Shown one piece after another: positions 46,901 to 59,089 of a stretch of DNA of 64,000 nucleotides. The notes under the pieces were generated by a model, which worked only from the letters and a program-made list of their open reading frames with translations, was not told the DNA's origin and made no database searches. Source of the stretch: Corylus avellana. Taxonomy: Eukaryota; Streptophyta; Magnoliopsida; Fagales; Betulaceae. The stretch's first letter is position 1, and every line of letters starts with the position of its first letter. Location of the stretch: assembly GCF_901000735.1 (NCBI RefSeq), contig NC_081541.1:20559841-20623840 (forward strand), written 5' to 3'. Position numbers and translations under genes: made by a program.

Positions 46901-49900
46901 TTATTATTGTGGGGGGGAGAGGGAAGGAGAGGAGGTTGGCCTAAAAAAGCAAATATTACATCTTAATGTCTCCCCCTATTTGATTTTGACATAAAGATTA
47001 AATTGCAGAATTGCTTTAAGAATAGTTTAAAGTGATTTTAGTTGGATACAGACAATGCATGTTTGGAGAGCCGATATTTGAATACATTTGATTGTGAATT
47101 ACAATTTAATCAAGAGGAAATGTAGAGATGATTGAAGCTGGTTCTGAATTTTGACAAACATATTTTGCCATCAAATCTTTCTCCAACGGGTCGTGGTATT
47201 GTTAGAGTACTAGGCATGCCTTAAATTTTTTAGAAGAGAAACAACAATATTTCACTTAAAATAGTTGCTTGAAGATGGAAGAAGTCCTTTAGATTGATTC
47301 GTTTTGACACAGAAAATGAATTGTAGTTATGAGATTTTTATTATAAAATAGTTTCTCGACTTAAGTTTGTATATGATGCATGACTTAGAGTGAACAAGGG
47401 TATTAATGCTTTGTATCTGATAGGGTATCTTTAGTGTATGCTAGCTAGCCGAGCTCATAAAGTCCCTAGGTGTTGTACTTGAGACCTGGATAGAGTCCTG
47501 ATCACACCAGGGCCACAATGTCTTGTGTAACCCAGCCATTGGATATGGTCTCTTTATGGCTTGAGCATCTTGATATTGGTTGAGTGCGAAAGGAAGTGGG
47601 GCTAAAGTTTGTTGGATTCCTTCTAAAAGGAAATTGTTTAAGTCTAACTATCATGTGTTATCTACTTCAGCAAGTTTTCCTCTTCCTTAGAAAAGTTATT
47701 GAGAGTGGCGGTCTTTGTGTGGAGGGCAACTTTAGAGAAAATCTTGACTTGGGATAATTTATGAAAGATGAACGTTATTTTGATGGAATGATATTGTATG
47801 TGTAAGAAAAGTGGGGAATTTATTAATCACCTCCTTCATTGTGAGGTTGCAAGTGAATCATGGAGTTGGCGTTTCCAATTGTTTGATGTTATATGGGTTA
47901 TGCCTCAAAGGGTGAGAGAGTTGTTGGTGAGTTCAAGTCGACAATTGGGAGACTGTATTGCTTTGGAAGTGTGGAGGTTGGCTCCTTTGTGTTTAATGTG
48001 GTGTATCTGGAGAGAACGGAACGCAAGGAGTTTGAAGATTGTGAGACTGTGATGTTAGAGTTGAAGTTGTTGTTCCAATGCCTTTACTATAGTAGCGTTC
48101 AATAGCTAGCCCGCTTCTAATTTCTCTAAGTTTTATGAGTTTTATTCTTCCTTTTCTATACATTAGGGCGCAGGGTTGCTCCCCTTTGGTCTTTTAATGA
48201 ATTTAAATTATGGCTTGTGTGGTTCTTAGATAACTGTTTTCACCTCTTAGAAACCTATTTTCTAGAAACAATGAGAAATATGGAATCCTTACAGATTTTG
48301 GTGGCTTTGGTCCGTGAACGAAAGGCAGAAATAAGAAATTGAGAACATCATTTTAGTGATCCCTGAAAATTCCCAAAATTCCCGAAACTGTTTTGGTTGA
48401 TTTTTAAAGTGTGAAAAAAATATATTTTACATTTCCTTGTATGCTTGAGATCACAGAACCAAAAAGGCCTATAGTATATCAAAATCATGGAGAACAGGAT
48501 GTTACTTCTGGCGAATTAATCCTTCTGACATCGTCTCATGGTTTTGGGAAAACAAAAGGCTAAGAAGATAAATGAGTTATGATTAAGCATTCTCAATGAA
48601 GTGTTTTTAGTTATGCAAGTCTGGCTGTTACTCTTAATAAAGGAATGAATCATGGTAAAGTGCATGAAGAATCAACGACAATGAGTATGGTAGTCAGTCA
48701 ATTATATGATCATTTCAGCACTTATAAATAGCTATAGGCACATGGCATGTAGGTGCATGGCTACACCACACTGCAAATTATAAGGACAGTTCTGTGTGTT
48801 TGTTAATTTTTTAATATAATTTTTGTTCAGTCAAATCTACCATGTTCATATTGGACTTCACAGAAAATTGACTAGGTAGAGGTTTCAGTCAAAATGACTT
48901 GTAAGCTTCCTTGATTTATACCCTGTTTTGGGATGGGCAGTCAAAAGTTAGAGTCGTATCTGATCATAGTTATTAGATTTGAATTTGCTTAGCAAACTGA
49001 AAAAAATATGAATTCTCTTTTGAAGATATATTTTGTAAATTCAATGATCTACATTTTGAGGTGCATTTTCTAATAGACTTTTATTACATTTCTGGCTTTC
49101 TGTTGAGTGTGTAAATTGCACTAAAAATATTTATTTGAGTAGTGTAGAGGGCTTTTACACATTTTAAATCCAACTGACGCTTAATTTTCAGGAGGAGAGA
49201 GAGAGAGAGAGAGTGGGGTAAAGGAAAATGAAAAGAGTTATATTAGGTTTACTGGAAACAAAAAAAGGTATTTGTTTGCTTTTCTGGAAGCTTTAAAAGG
49301 AGAATTTGAGATTTCACTTGCCTATACGTGAATGTTCTAAATTTTCTTAGGTTTGTAAAGGATCATGTCAATGAAGGAAAATCCAAATCCAAACAGATGC
49401 TTCTAACACAGATGAGTGATTCTTGTAGAGCTTTTACAGTTTTCCAGAGAGATCTTTCTGTTTATCAATCTACTCCTTATGATTGACTTCCCACAAAATA
49501 TTGCTTGTGAGAAGCTTGCTAGAGATGCAGCCTCATGCATCCTGCCCTATTAGTTGTTATTGAATTGTGGTATTATGCCTTCAACTGTCAGCTTTTGTCT
49601 TTTGCATTATACTTTTTCCTAATAGGCAAACACAACTCATACACTCATATGGAATTGAACTCGTGACCTCACCCTCCACTCATTTTTTTTTGTGGGGGGG
49701 TTCCTTGTGATTTACATTTTCTAGATCTTAAATGATTATAAGAACGGGTATGTGTCGTAAAACAAGGAAAGTGTCCTCTCGGGTTTGTCACTTGGAATCC
49801 TAGAGTACCTGCTTGTCAGACATGACACAAAATGGGCACATCTACCATGATGCAGCTGATGCTGCATTTGTACCTACCCGTGTCAAGGTGGAGATGGGAA

Positions 49901-50409
49901 AAAGATTCCTATAATTATTTTTCCCCCTGCCTTTTCTTGAAGCGCATTCTCCATTTTTGATGTTGAAATCTTGGGGAGTTTTAGTATAGTATAGCCCTTT
50001 ATTAAGTTGACAAGTTTGAGTTGACATTTCAGATTTCTAGTTAAATGAGTATTCGTGTTGTTCCAATATTTCGATTAGAACAAATATTTCGATTATCAAA
50101 GAAACTTGGCAGGTTCATATACTCTTTAGTAAACTTTATCTTCACGTCTATGATCATAGAAAAATGGTTGAGTTAATCTATATTTTGACGATGTCTGGCT
50201 TTTAGGTAGAGGTTGAAAGGATGAGGGGACAAGCGCAGGATAGGCTTATGAATAAACTAGCAGCTACAAGGCACAAGGCTGAAGCAAAGCGAGCAGCAGC
50301 TGAAGCCAAGAGAAACTGGCAAGCAGCGAAAACTGAGCAGCAAGCAGAGTATATACGAAGAACTGGTCGCATCCCTTCCTCCTTTTCCTGCTGCAGTTGG
50401 TGCTCTTAA
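40982..50409 (+). CDS. Remorin, long group-6-like type, six coding exons
   Basis: Exons 40982-41011, 41107-41254, 41567-42193, 43603-44077, 45328-45409 and 50206-50409 give an unbroken 521-residue protein. Every intron starts GT and ends AG, and all phases agree. The start gives MEYHRIQKPQ, then SPGKLRTMLLGVDRK, matching the family's conserved N-terminus; upstream ATGs are out of frame. Residues ~60-350 are a polar, probably disordered region with RDMGTEMTPIASQEPS and TGTPVRATTPIRSP, hallmark segments of long remorins. The Remorin_C region begins near residue 353 (ELSEKELQMKTRKEIM), with AAAWEE before a coiled coil (~427-500) and YIRRTGRIPSSF near the end. The last residues hold three cysteines (CCSWC), candidate S-acylation/membrane-anchor sites. 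Remorins are plant-specific, plasma-membrane nanodomain proteins that oligomerise and affect signalling and microbe interactions (family knowledge). Length fits the family (~490-520). Intron 5 is 4.8 kb and carries transposon pieces. Confidence 0.93.
44121..44706. mobile_element. Foldback MITE in remorin intron 4
   Basis: Ends GGGTAAAATTACACTTTGC and GTAAAGTGTAATTTACC are inverted repeats, and pairing extends inward over 'caaactaccaccctaatt' against 'aattggggtggtagtttg'. The centre has GGGTGGGCCACGC-type words like the foldback at 39521. The TSD is not clear. It lies 44 bases past the exon 4 donor. Confidence 0.75.
46113..46409. mobile_element. Tourist-like MITE in remorin intron 5
   Basis: 297 bp, with ends GGGTCTGTTTGTGTTTGCG and CCCAAACGCACCC as inverted repeats, and a TTA target duplication on each side (46110-46112 and 46410-46412), as in PIF/Harbinger elements. 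The inside is repeated 'gcgatttgaaaa'-type sequence able to fold back. Confidence 0.8.
47690..48230 (+). mobile_element. LINE 3' fragment in remorin intron 5
   Basis: In one frame, VWRATLEKILTWDNL (~47718) leads to CMCKKSGEFINHLLHCEVASESW (residues shown in two runs: CMCKKSGEF and INHLLHCEVASESW) and LAPLCLMWCIWRERNARS. This is the zinc-binding domain (C-X2-C..H-X4-C) at the end of the reverse-transcriptase ORF of plant L1-type LINEs. Stops and frameshifts make it a relic. The trailer ends near 48230. It has the same orientation as the gene, and no LINE 5' part is visible. Confidence 0.8.
47987..49520 (+). repeat. Intron-5 segment also present at 1-885
   Basis: Runs from within the LINE zinc-binding domain past its trailer into sequence with no recognised element (e.g. 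'aaaatgacttgtaagcttcc', ~48890). Bases ~48183-48873 are missing from the other copy. Confidence 0.75.
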
Positions 50410-50640
50410 AATTTGAAACACCTTCTGCTGAGGCTTTGTGTTGCTCTTGCTTGTCTCATTTTTTGCATTGTCTCATTTTTTTGCATATGTTTCGTGTGTG
50501 TTTCATGTGCTGTGTAAAGTAGCCTGTGCTTCTTATTATACATGAGCATGTTGATATCATCCAATCCTGGTGTAAAAACTATGACCTGGTTTTGCTACGT
50601 TTATGAAGAAAGGAAGTGCTTCCGATATTAGTATTATATG
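50410..50640 (+). other. Likely 3' UTR of the remorin gene
   Basis: T-rich sequence after the TAA stop, ending before repeat sequence begins near 50680. No perfect AATAAA was found; the poly(A) site cannot be placed. Confidence 0.4.
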
Positions 50641-50689
50641 GAAACATTTGTTTGGAAAAGTTATTAAGGCACCAGGCACCAAGGTGTGA

Positions 50690-50960
50690 GGTTCAAACTT
50701 GTTTAATTGTCTTAGAATATTAATTTAAACGATTTAATTCACTATTTTTTTTATTAGCCTAAAGTTTTTGAGATAATTGATAACATGGTATCAAAGAAAA
50801 GGTATGAATTCGAAATTTGATTCTATAGTTCACCTTCTATTTTTAGTAAAATATTTCACGTGTTAGATTTCACATGTCGAGGAAAAGTGTTACGATATTA
50901 ATTTAAACAGGTAAACTTGTCATTTTCAACCGGCTTAAATTATTTGGATAAGTGGTGATT
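50690..50960 (+). mobile_element. TRIM-like remnant
   Basis: A segment with 'cttagaatattaatttaaac' ends in TTGATAACA and is followed by a PBS-like TGGTATCAAAG (~50789). A second 'tgttacgatattaatttaaac' begins near 50887. This suggests two short terminal repeats about 100 bp apart. The first segment is also found at 58990-59089. Confidence 0.5.
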
Positions 50961-51219
50961 TTAGGTTAAGGAGGAAATTGGAAAATTTGGGAAAGGGTGT
51001 ACTTAAAAACTTATTTAGAATGCGAGGAGAATTAAGATACAAGAAAGTGAGCAAGAACAAGTATAGCAAAATTGCACAAGAAAATCAACGAAGGCAAGTA
51101 TGCTAAGGATGATTTAACGATTGATTTTTGCTGCCAATAACTTTGCTAAGCACTAATCTTTGATATTGGGTATTAGACTCAAATTATTACACTCTTTTAC
51201 ATACACATACAAGTCCTTT

Positions 51220-52600
51220 TGTAAAGGCCCTGTGGAAATCAATTAACTGATAATTGACTCCAGTGTTTGTCTCCCAGCCTACATCCTTTATGGGACAAGA
51301 CTCAGGGATCTTAGCCTCTCTTAAATGATAGAATACATCGGAAGACTTTTAAACTACAAGAATAGAAAGCAATAACTATAAGTTACAAGTACAATCACCA
51401 GAGTAAAGATAAATCATCATAACATAAATAGATCTTTTGAATATACTGGTTGACGACCAATCGTCAAAGTAAACATATTTCAGACCCAAAAGATAATTGT
51501 CTTGCAATAAAGTAATAAGTTCAACGCCTAATTTTAAGTAATGCCAAAGAGATGACAATCTTTATCATATCCGTCCTTGTGGTTCCCCCATCATCTCACA
51601 TAGACTTTAGCCACACTAGATCCAAATCTTTAAAAACGACTCTAATTAAATCCTGAGCAATCACTTAAGTCCAGTTCATAGGCATCTTCTTCTAAGCTAG
51701 CTAAATTGTGCAATTTGTACATCATGGGAGAAAAATAAAATGGAGGTAAGTTCAAGGACTTAATGAGAGTTAATGCACATAATACTCATACCATTTTAGT
51801 GAATTTCGTTTGGTAATGAATACAACATTTTAGGTATGACAGTCCATGGATGCAATATAGATATAATATATGCTATAATCATAAGTAACAATGATAGTTG
51901 AACAGTATGGTCTACCCGAGATATTGCCCATTTTCAGCAAGATTGGCATTGTACCGATGGACCTGTAATACAATACTGGTGTCCCAACCATTGTATGCTA
52001 CCGTCCATAATGCTAGCAGCCCGAACTAGTCCAGCCTCGGGAGCCCATGCTTCTAATGATGTATGTCATGTAGTGACCGACCGTTAAAGTTATGCCGGTC
52101 ACGAAACAATCGTTGGATCCAAGGCCCATATATCAACACACACATTTGACCATAAAGTTAACATGTATAGTAAGCCCATGACCATTATCCCGCACATACC
52201 GGTATACCATGTCTTTTTTTTTTTTTTTTTTTTTTTTATAAGTATGATACAATTAATCTTGTCCGTATACCATGTCATATGATATACCATGTCCACATAC
52301 CGGTATACCATGTTATATGATGCAATTAATCTTGTTCGTATTTTATATGCATGCTTTTACAAGTCTCAATGTCATTAAGTAGCACATTTTCACAAATGAT
52401 AGAGTTCATGTGCAGCAAAGTGTATATCGTGAGAGTTGTAAATATGCATGTTTTAGTACACAAAATAGTCGTGCATTGCGGGAAAATAAATGGCGATCAT
52501 TATGTGAGTTAAAACTCACCTGGGTTCAACGAGTTCTTCGAGTAATCCTCCAAACGGTCCGGGTTCTCCAAATATGTGAAAAACCTTCTATTAGTCATAA
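51220..52600 (-). mobile_element. Gypsy-type LTR, minus strand
   Basis: Starts TGTAAAGGCCCTGTGG and follows the LTR piece at 4847-5601 over 'gtctcccagcc', 'gacaagactcaggga', 'cagtatggtctacccgag' and 'gaccataaagttaac', and extends beyond it. No internal domain adjoins. A T run (~52213-52236) interrupts it, beside a duplicated 'ataccatgtc' motif. Confidence 0.65.
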
Positions 52601-52872
52601 GTCTAACTAAAACGAACCTAGAACATGGAAACAGAGGTTATCGGACGACTGGCCAAAATGACATTCCTTGGAACTCTTTTGGCCATATGTCCGGGCTCCT
52701 GGCCGTACGTCCTCCCAGAAGGTTTAGGTAGAACCTCATATTTCCAAACGTCCTCCTATCCTCCCAAACTGGTTTTTAAAGCTACCAAAAGGATTTTTAG
52801 GATCACCTATATCATAATAATACCTCCATGCACAAGAAGATCTGCTCAACAAAGATGAAACGCTAAACCAAA
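52601..52872. other. Unassigned sequence, possibly U3 of the preceding LTR
   Basis: Contains short ccgtacgtcctccc and ATGTCCGGGC words. No gene and no clear repeat end. Confidence 0.3.
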
Positions 52873-53249
52873 CTTTTTTTTTTTTGATAGGTAATATTAA
52901 TTTTTATGAATGCGCAAAGGGGTGCAAACCATGTACAAATGAAGTATACAATAGAGCCCACAAATGCGAATAGCTATTAAGTTGAAAATGAAGTGCATAA
53001 GTCTAAAAACTCCGCAAGTGTTGAAGCTTGCGACAAATGCCACATTACTCTCCATGAGAACATTATTTGGAGCACCCATTTCGTCAACTCTATAAGTCCA
53101 AGTTTTCGATCCTCAAAACTCCGTGCATTCCTTTCTCTCCATAAGCACCACAAAACACATAAAGGAGCCATTCTCCAAATTTGCAGAACTGTACAATTAC
53201 CTCTTTGTCCTCTCCAACTTCCCAAACATTCCTTCATCCCACCTGCCAT
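52873..53249 (-). mobile_element. LINE 3' tail, minus strand
   Basis: On the minus strand it ends in TATTACCTATC followed by an A run, the usual 3' end of plant L1-type LINEs. Upstream it encodes MAPLCVLWCLWRERNARSFED, the same end of the zinc-binding domain as the LINE in intron 5. It is cut at 53250 by the LARD3 LTR. Confidence 0.8.
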
Positions 53250-55377
53250 TGTTGTGCCAAATACCCACCTAAATTAATAGGCAACTACTTGGTACATTTT
53301 ACTCGCAAGTGCACAAGATCAAACGATAGTATAGCATGCAAATACGAGATCATTCCCATGAGGATTGGTAAATTATGTTTAGAAGTAATTTCCTATTTAA
53401 TTAATAGATAAAACTCAATTGTCACGATTGAGTTAAAATGAAGAAATAAAATAAAAGATAAACTAAAACTAAAAAGGATTAGAGTTTTGATATCCACCAC
53501 TAATCAGACTAATTAATATAACAATATGCCAATGCGCCAATCATACCAGTATATTTAATGTTTGCCAACCTAAGGGCATGAGTGTAAACTCCTTAAGTTA
53601 TAGATTTTCCTAAGCAACGAATGAGGTATAGGTGTATACTCTAATTCTTTTCTTTCTTAAAGGATTTAGCATGGATGTATACTAAGTTGTTCTTTAAGAA
53701 AGTATAAATCTGTGGAAATCGACAAACACACGAGGATTGGTAAATTATGTTTAGAAGTAATTTCTTATTTAATTAATAGATAAAACTCAATTGTCACGAT
53801 TGAGTTAAAATGAAGAAATAAAATAAAAGATAAACTAAAACTAAAAAGGATTAGGGTTTTGATATCCACCACTAATCAGACTAATTAAGATAACAATATG
53901 CCAATGTGCCAATCATACCAGTATATTTAATGTTTGCCAACCTAAGAGCATGGGTGTAAATTCCTTAAGCTATAGATTTTCCTAAGCAACGAATTAGGCA
54001 TAGATGTATACTCTAATTCTTTTCTTTCTTAAAGGATTTAGCATGGGTGTATACTAAGTTGTTCTTTAACAAAGTATAAATCTGTGAAAATCGACAAATA
54101 CACGAGAATTGGTAAATTATGTTTAGAAGTAATTTTCTATTTAATTAATAGATAAAACTCAATTGTCACGATTGAGTTAAAATGAAGAAATAAAATAAAA
54201 GATAAACTAAAACTAAAAAGGATTAGGGTTTTGATATCCATCACTAATCAGACTAATTAAGATAACAATATGCTAATGCGCCAATCATACCGGTATATTT
54301 ACTGTTTGCCAACCTAAGGGCATGGGTGTAAACTCCTTAAGCTATAGATTTCCTTAAGTAACGAATTAGGCATGCGTGTATACTCTAATTCTTTTCTTTC
54401 TTAAAGGATTGAGCATGAGTGTATACTAAGTTGTTCTTTAAGAAAGTATAAATCTGTGGAAATTGACAAACACATAAGGCCTAGGGCATGGGTATATATT
54501 CCCGGTTCCCCATGTTGATTATCCCAAGAACCCGGTGTGAATTTTTTTTTTTACTCTTATTAAACCCAAGACTCAGTCATTCAAATTGATTTAATTAAAT
54601 AGTCCATACCACATGCATATGTTGATCAGATAAACACATATGAAGAATTCAAGATAATAGGAATTAATCAAGTTGAATACACCAAAATATAATTGTAGCA
54701 AAGACGCCAATATTGAAATCCTAAATAGAGGTTGAAAGGATGACTAGGGCTTCAATCTAGCCCCAATTAAAATATAAACTACATAACAAAATAAAAGGTG
54801 GAAGAAAAGAAAAACCCAAACTCCTCTTGATCTAGCCTTCAGTTCATTTCCAAAGCTTGTGCCTCTTTCTCCACACCCTTTCCTAGAAGCTAAGAGGTCT
54901 ATTTATAGGCCCTAAGAAATCCTAGAACCCCTAGTAAACCTAGAAAAATCGTAGGGTTTAGTCTTATTACAAGTGGGACTTGGAATACCCTAATATGGAA
55001 GGAAAATGAATTCTGGCCGCAGTTGACTATTCTCCAGCGCACGGGCGAGATCGATGGCAGCTCGTGTGCACTCGATCGCACGTCTATGATCGAGTCTCCT
55101 CCTATGCGCACGAGTGCAAGGCTGCATTCATCTGGTCCTTTTGCTAGTTGTGCGCTCGATTGCAGGTCCCCTGTGATCGATCGCACTACTAGAGCCTTCA
55201 GCTTTTTCCAAATTTGCTCTTTAAGCCCAATACTTCCAGATTTGCTTCATTTTCTTCTAAAAGCATACAAAAACAAAGAAAACACATAAAAAGAACTAAA
55301 ATAAGATAAACTAACAAAACTAAGGAATTAACACATATAAGTTAAGGGCTAAAATATGAATATTTTGGCACTTAACA
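53250..55377 (-). mobile_element. LARD3 LTR, minus strand, with internal triplication
   Basis: On the minus strand it begins TGTTAAGTGCCAAAATATTC (55377) and ends GGCACAACA (53250). The solo LTR at 61821-63115 belongs to the same family and has the same ends. It adjoins a purine tract AAGTTTGAGGGTG on its upstream side, so it is the 3' LTR of a minus-strand element. The cluster of GATCGAGCGCAC-like words lies at 55030-55195. Confidence 0.8.
53361..54476 (-). repeat. 372-bp unit repeated three times in the LARD3 LTR
   Basis: Units start at 53361, 53733 and 54105 ('aggattggtaaattatg', third copy 'agaattgg') and are the same length. The related LTR at 61821-63115 has only one copy. Confidence 0.9.
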
Positions 55378-57120
55378 CACCCTCAAACTTACATATTGCT
55401 AGTCCCTTAGCAATATGAAACTAAAAACAAAATGAAAAACAAAAAACAAAAAGCTAAATCCATCTTTCGTGGGATGTACGATTGCATTTAGCGTATGCAA
55501 CAAGCCTTTTTAACCTCTAGACATTCCCTAGAGGACGAGTGAAATCTCGTGAGGGTTTTCCAGGAATGTTACTTACAAACATTATGCAAGAGTTCATGTT
55601 ATCCAAAAATTGAGTGTCACTCAAAGCCATGATTTTCATTCATTAGCAAACTTAAAAAGATAAATTCCATCTTCACAATGAATTGAAATTTTAAAGTTTA
55701 ATCACTTACAAAAGACAAGCTAAGGCATCACAAGTTCGAAACATTGTAAAGTGGACTAGAACACAAATATGAAGCTTCCAATTATTTATAATGTGCAATG
55801 CCTCAATATCTCAAAGTTCACTGAAATCCTCATTAGAATGAATAACTATGGCATAACTTTTTTTTTTTTTTTTGTTCTCTTTTCTTCTTGGTCAAGCTAT
55901 GTAGTGTGTGGTTCCCTTAAGCTTTCTAATTGACCCATGTAACAAGTATTGAGTCAATGACTCTCAAACCAGGTAGTTTTAAGGCATTAGGTATAAAACA
56001 CCCATAAGGACTTACTAACTCGAGTCAAAAAGGCTATGAAACCAAACTAATCATGACATTAACCAAATCAAAATTCTTGACATTTTGACATGAACACTCA
56101 TTGCTTAATGAGGCAAGAGGTTCAGCTACGTAATGAAAAGTTTATCAGTAATCATTTTTTTCTTCTTTTTATCACACATATATATGCCAAAGTATCCATC
56201 TAATAAATCATCCAGTTTTACCGAAGACATAGAAACACACACATCAGCAAATTTTTATGTCATACCCCACAAATGATGTGCTAATGTGCTTGTGTAGATT
56301 AGATCAAACATGTGAATTCTCAACTGCCAAAAGCAAGTAACCAAACTGAAAAATCCAATCATCAGATCATGTGTTCAAAATTTTAAGCTCATCAATGAAA
56401 TCAAATCACAATTTTTTTTTTTTTTTTTCCAGATCAACCAAAATTTTAAGACAACATGAATATGTATATATATTTCTTTTTCAAAAATGGGACAAAGTGT
56501 CTTTAAAGTGTCTCCCATACCCCCAAACTTAAATTACACATTGTCCCCAATGTGTGTATAACATGGAAAGAATTTACCCGGGAGATGGACGAACTGTTTG
56601 GAATAGTAAGGCTCATTGCACACTCCCAAACTTGAATTGAAGCACACATGTCCCTGCAAAACACTAAAGTAACAAAGAAAAACAAAAACAAAATAAAAAA
56701 TAAGAATAAAACAAAATAAAATAAAATAAAAATAAAACAAACAAACAAAATAAAAAAAAGATGCTGCGGGGTGCCTCCCATGAGCGCTAAATTTAACGTC
56801 TTCAGCCAGACTGTGGCACTTTAAACTTGAAGCACCAGTCTTTCCTTCTCTTGCACCAAAGGGAATGAATTCTTCCTATTGCAAGATGCTTCCAAATGTC
56901 TATAGATCGGGGATGACCACTTTGAGATTTCTCAAACAGTTTTTCATCCGGTGGGGAATCATGAACTGGAATAAAGTAGGAAGAAAACTTAGGGAGCTTC
57001 TCTATCTTGATTCCTCAATTTGCTCATGTGGTAGCTCTAATAGACTTCTCTCCTGGCCTCTTGGTGTTTCAGAAATAAAAACTAATGTTGAAAAAATCTT
57101 AGTGCTCTCTTCTTTTTCCT
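55378..57120 (-). mobile_element. 3' part of the LARD3 internal region, minus strand
   Basis: 55378-55600 and 55900-56150 are reverse complements of conserved blocks B and A of LARD1 and LARD2, in the same order relative to the LTR. 56515-56640 contains the purine tracts AAGTTTGGGGGT and AAGTTTGGGAGT (reversed). No zinc-knuckle ORF or PBS is visible; the 5' half of the element is missing or rearranged. Confidence 0.7.
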
Positions 57121-57360
57121 GATGTGGCTCTTGTGCACTTGCGAGTAAAACGTACCAAGTATTTACCAATTCTTTTTTTTCTTAATGGATTTAGCATGGG
57201 TGTATACGAAGTTGTTCTTTAAGAAAGAATAAATCTGTGGAAATCGACAAACACATGAGGCCCAGAGCATGGGTGTATACTCCCAGTTCTCCATGTTGAT
57301 TAACCCAAGAACCAGGTGTGAATTTCTTTTGTTATTCTTATTAAACCCAGGACTCAACCT
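57121..57360. repeat. Rearranged LARD3 LTR pieces
   Basis: 57128-57160 ('cttgtgcacttgcgagtaaa') is the reverse complement of the LTR end at ~53287-53318, while 57165-57360 matches 54385-54590 in the same orientation as that LTR. Two LTR pieces in opposite orientation are joined here. Confidence 0.65.
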
Positions 57361-57713
57361 ATGGGGTGGCTTGGCCACCTCCATTTGGCCAAGGGTGGCC
57401 GAACCACCCCCATAGCCTTTAGGGGTGGTTTGTCCACCCCCAAAGGCAAACCCTTTAATATATATATATATATAATTATTATTATTATTTTTCATCCGGC
57501 CTTTGAGGTGGGTGAACCACCCCACGGCCTCGGCAGCTCCAGGGCCAAATGAAGGGGTGGTAGAGCCTAAAGGCTCTTGGACCACCAATTTACCAAGTTA
57601 GGGGTGGCAGACCACCCCATAGGCCATGGGGCTAGTTTGAGCCACTCCTTTGTTTGGCCATTGGAGGTATTAAAACTCTTGATTTTTTATTTTTTATTTT
57701 TTATTATTTTTTA

Positions 57714-57750
<37 letters not shown>

Positions 57751-58400
57751 TTTTTTTTTTCAATTCTTAGTTTAAAAGTTTATTTTATTTTTCTATTTTA
57801 TTATTATTTTTAGAAGCATATGTGGTATCCAAAACATAGGTACCACCTATGATATAATGCCACATCAACCAATTTGTTGATTTGGCATTAATATGTAGCA
57901 TCCAAGATAGGTGTCATCATTTTAAGTGTGCTGAGGTGTAGTTCCATTAAATTTTTGGATGGATTATGGACAGAAGTACTGAGTTTGTCTTTTCAATATT
58001 CACATGTACCACTTGGACACTTTTTTTGAATCGAGGAGGTCACGATTTTGATTTTGGGCTTAACCACATGTACCAAAATTGCATTTCATCCCAGGAAAAA
58101 AAAAGAGTGGATTTTTGTTTATAAATTGTTTTTGTTAAAGAGAAAAAATTAAAAATTTTGTTTTTGTTTTTTTTTTTTTCAAATTTATTGGGATATTTTT
58201 GTCTCATTGACAAAAATGTAAGTCATGTTTGTCTTTTTGCTGGCCTTGTGGGGGACATTGTCATTTATTTTTATTTTATTATTATTATTTTTTTGTAGTT
58301 TGGGGGAAACATTGTCGTAACTGAAAGTTTCGGGAAATATTATTAATTGAGTGGTAGTTTAAGGGGGGTATGTGGACTTTTCCCATAAATTTATCATTCA
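57361..58400. other. GC-rich foldback core and AT-rich sequence
   Basis: 57361-57645 is built of GGGGTGG and CCACCCC words that can pair with each other, like the centres at 39770-39945 and 44380-44460. ATT runs lie at 57475-57490 and 57720-57750. 58290-58400 resembles the arms of such elements. No gene. Confidence 0.5.
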
Positions 58401-58518
58401 AAATATGTTTAATTTCAATAATAATAATAATAATTTGTGTAGCTCTCTTTAATTTGTCCATATTATGTAAATGTTGTGTAATTTTATTTATTTATTTATT
58501 TTGATAACTTAACTTTAG

Positions 58519-58985
58519 ACCCTTAACTACTACGCGTTTTGAGAAAACCCCTTCAAATTTAAAAAACTCTCAATTTCACCCTATCAACTTTTAATTTGAT
58601 GCAATGTACCCCCCTTCATCAGCCTTTAAACGTTAAAAGTGATGAAATAACCATTACACCATTGACTTTTTTATAAAATTTCAAATTTACCCTTAATTTT
58701 GCAATTAAAAATTTTAAAAATAAAGTTATTATATATATATATAAAAAAAAATCACAAGGTGACCCACTGACCCTTTTTATCTTCAATTTTTTATCTTTTT
58801 TTTTTTGTTAAAAAAAAAAGGAAATCGAAGGTTAATTTGGTCTTTTTAGGGGTTTCTTTTAGGATTTAACGAGAAAAATTGAAGGAGGGGGTAAAGTGCA
58901 TTAGATTGAAAGTTTAATGAGTGAAGTTGAGAATTTTGAAAATTTGGGGGGTCTTCTCAAAATGCGTGGTAGTGCAGTATTCCAC
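58519..58985. mobile_element. Foldback MITE with ~90-bp arms
   Basis: The left arm (from 'actactacgcgttttgaga') and the reverse complement of the right arm ('actaccacgcattttgaga') match over about 90 bases. The centre is AT-rich. The next ~100 bases match the TRIM-like remnant at 50690. Confidence 0.7.
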
Positions 58986-59089
58986 TATGGTATGTGGTAC
59001 AAACTTGTTTAATAGTCTTAGAATATTAATTTAAATGATTAAATTCACTATTTTTTTATAACTTAAAAATGTTTTGGAATAATTGATAA

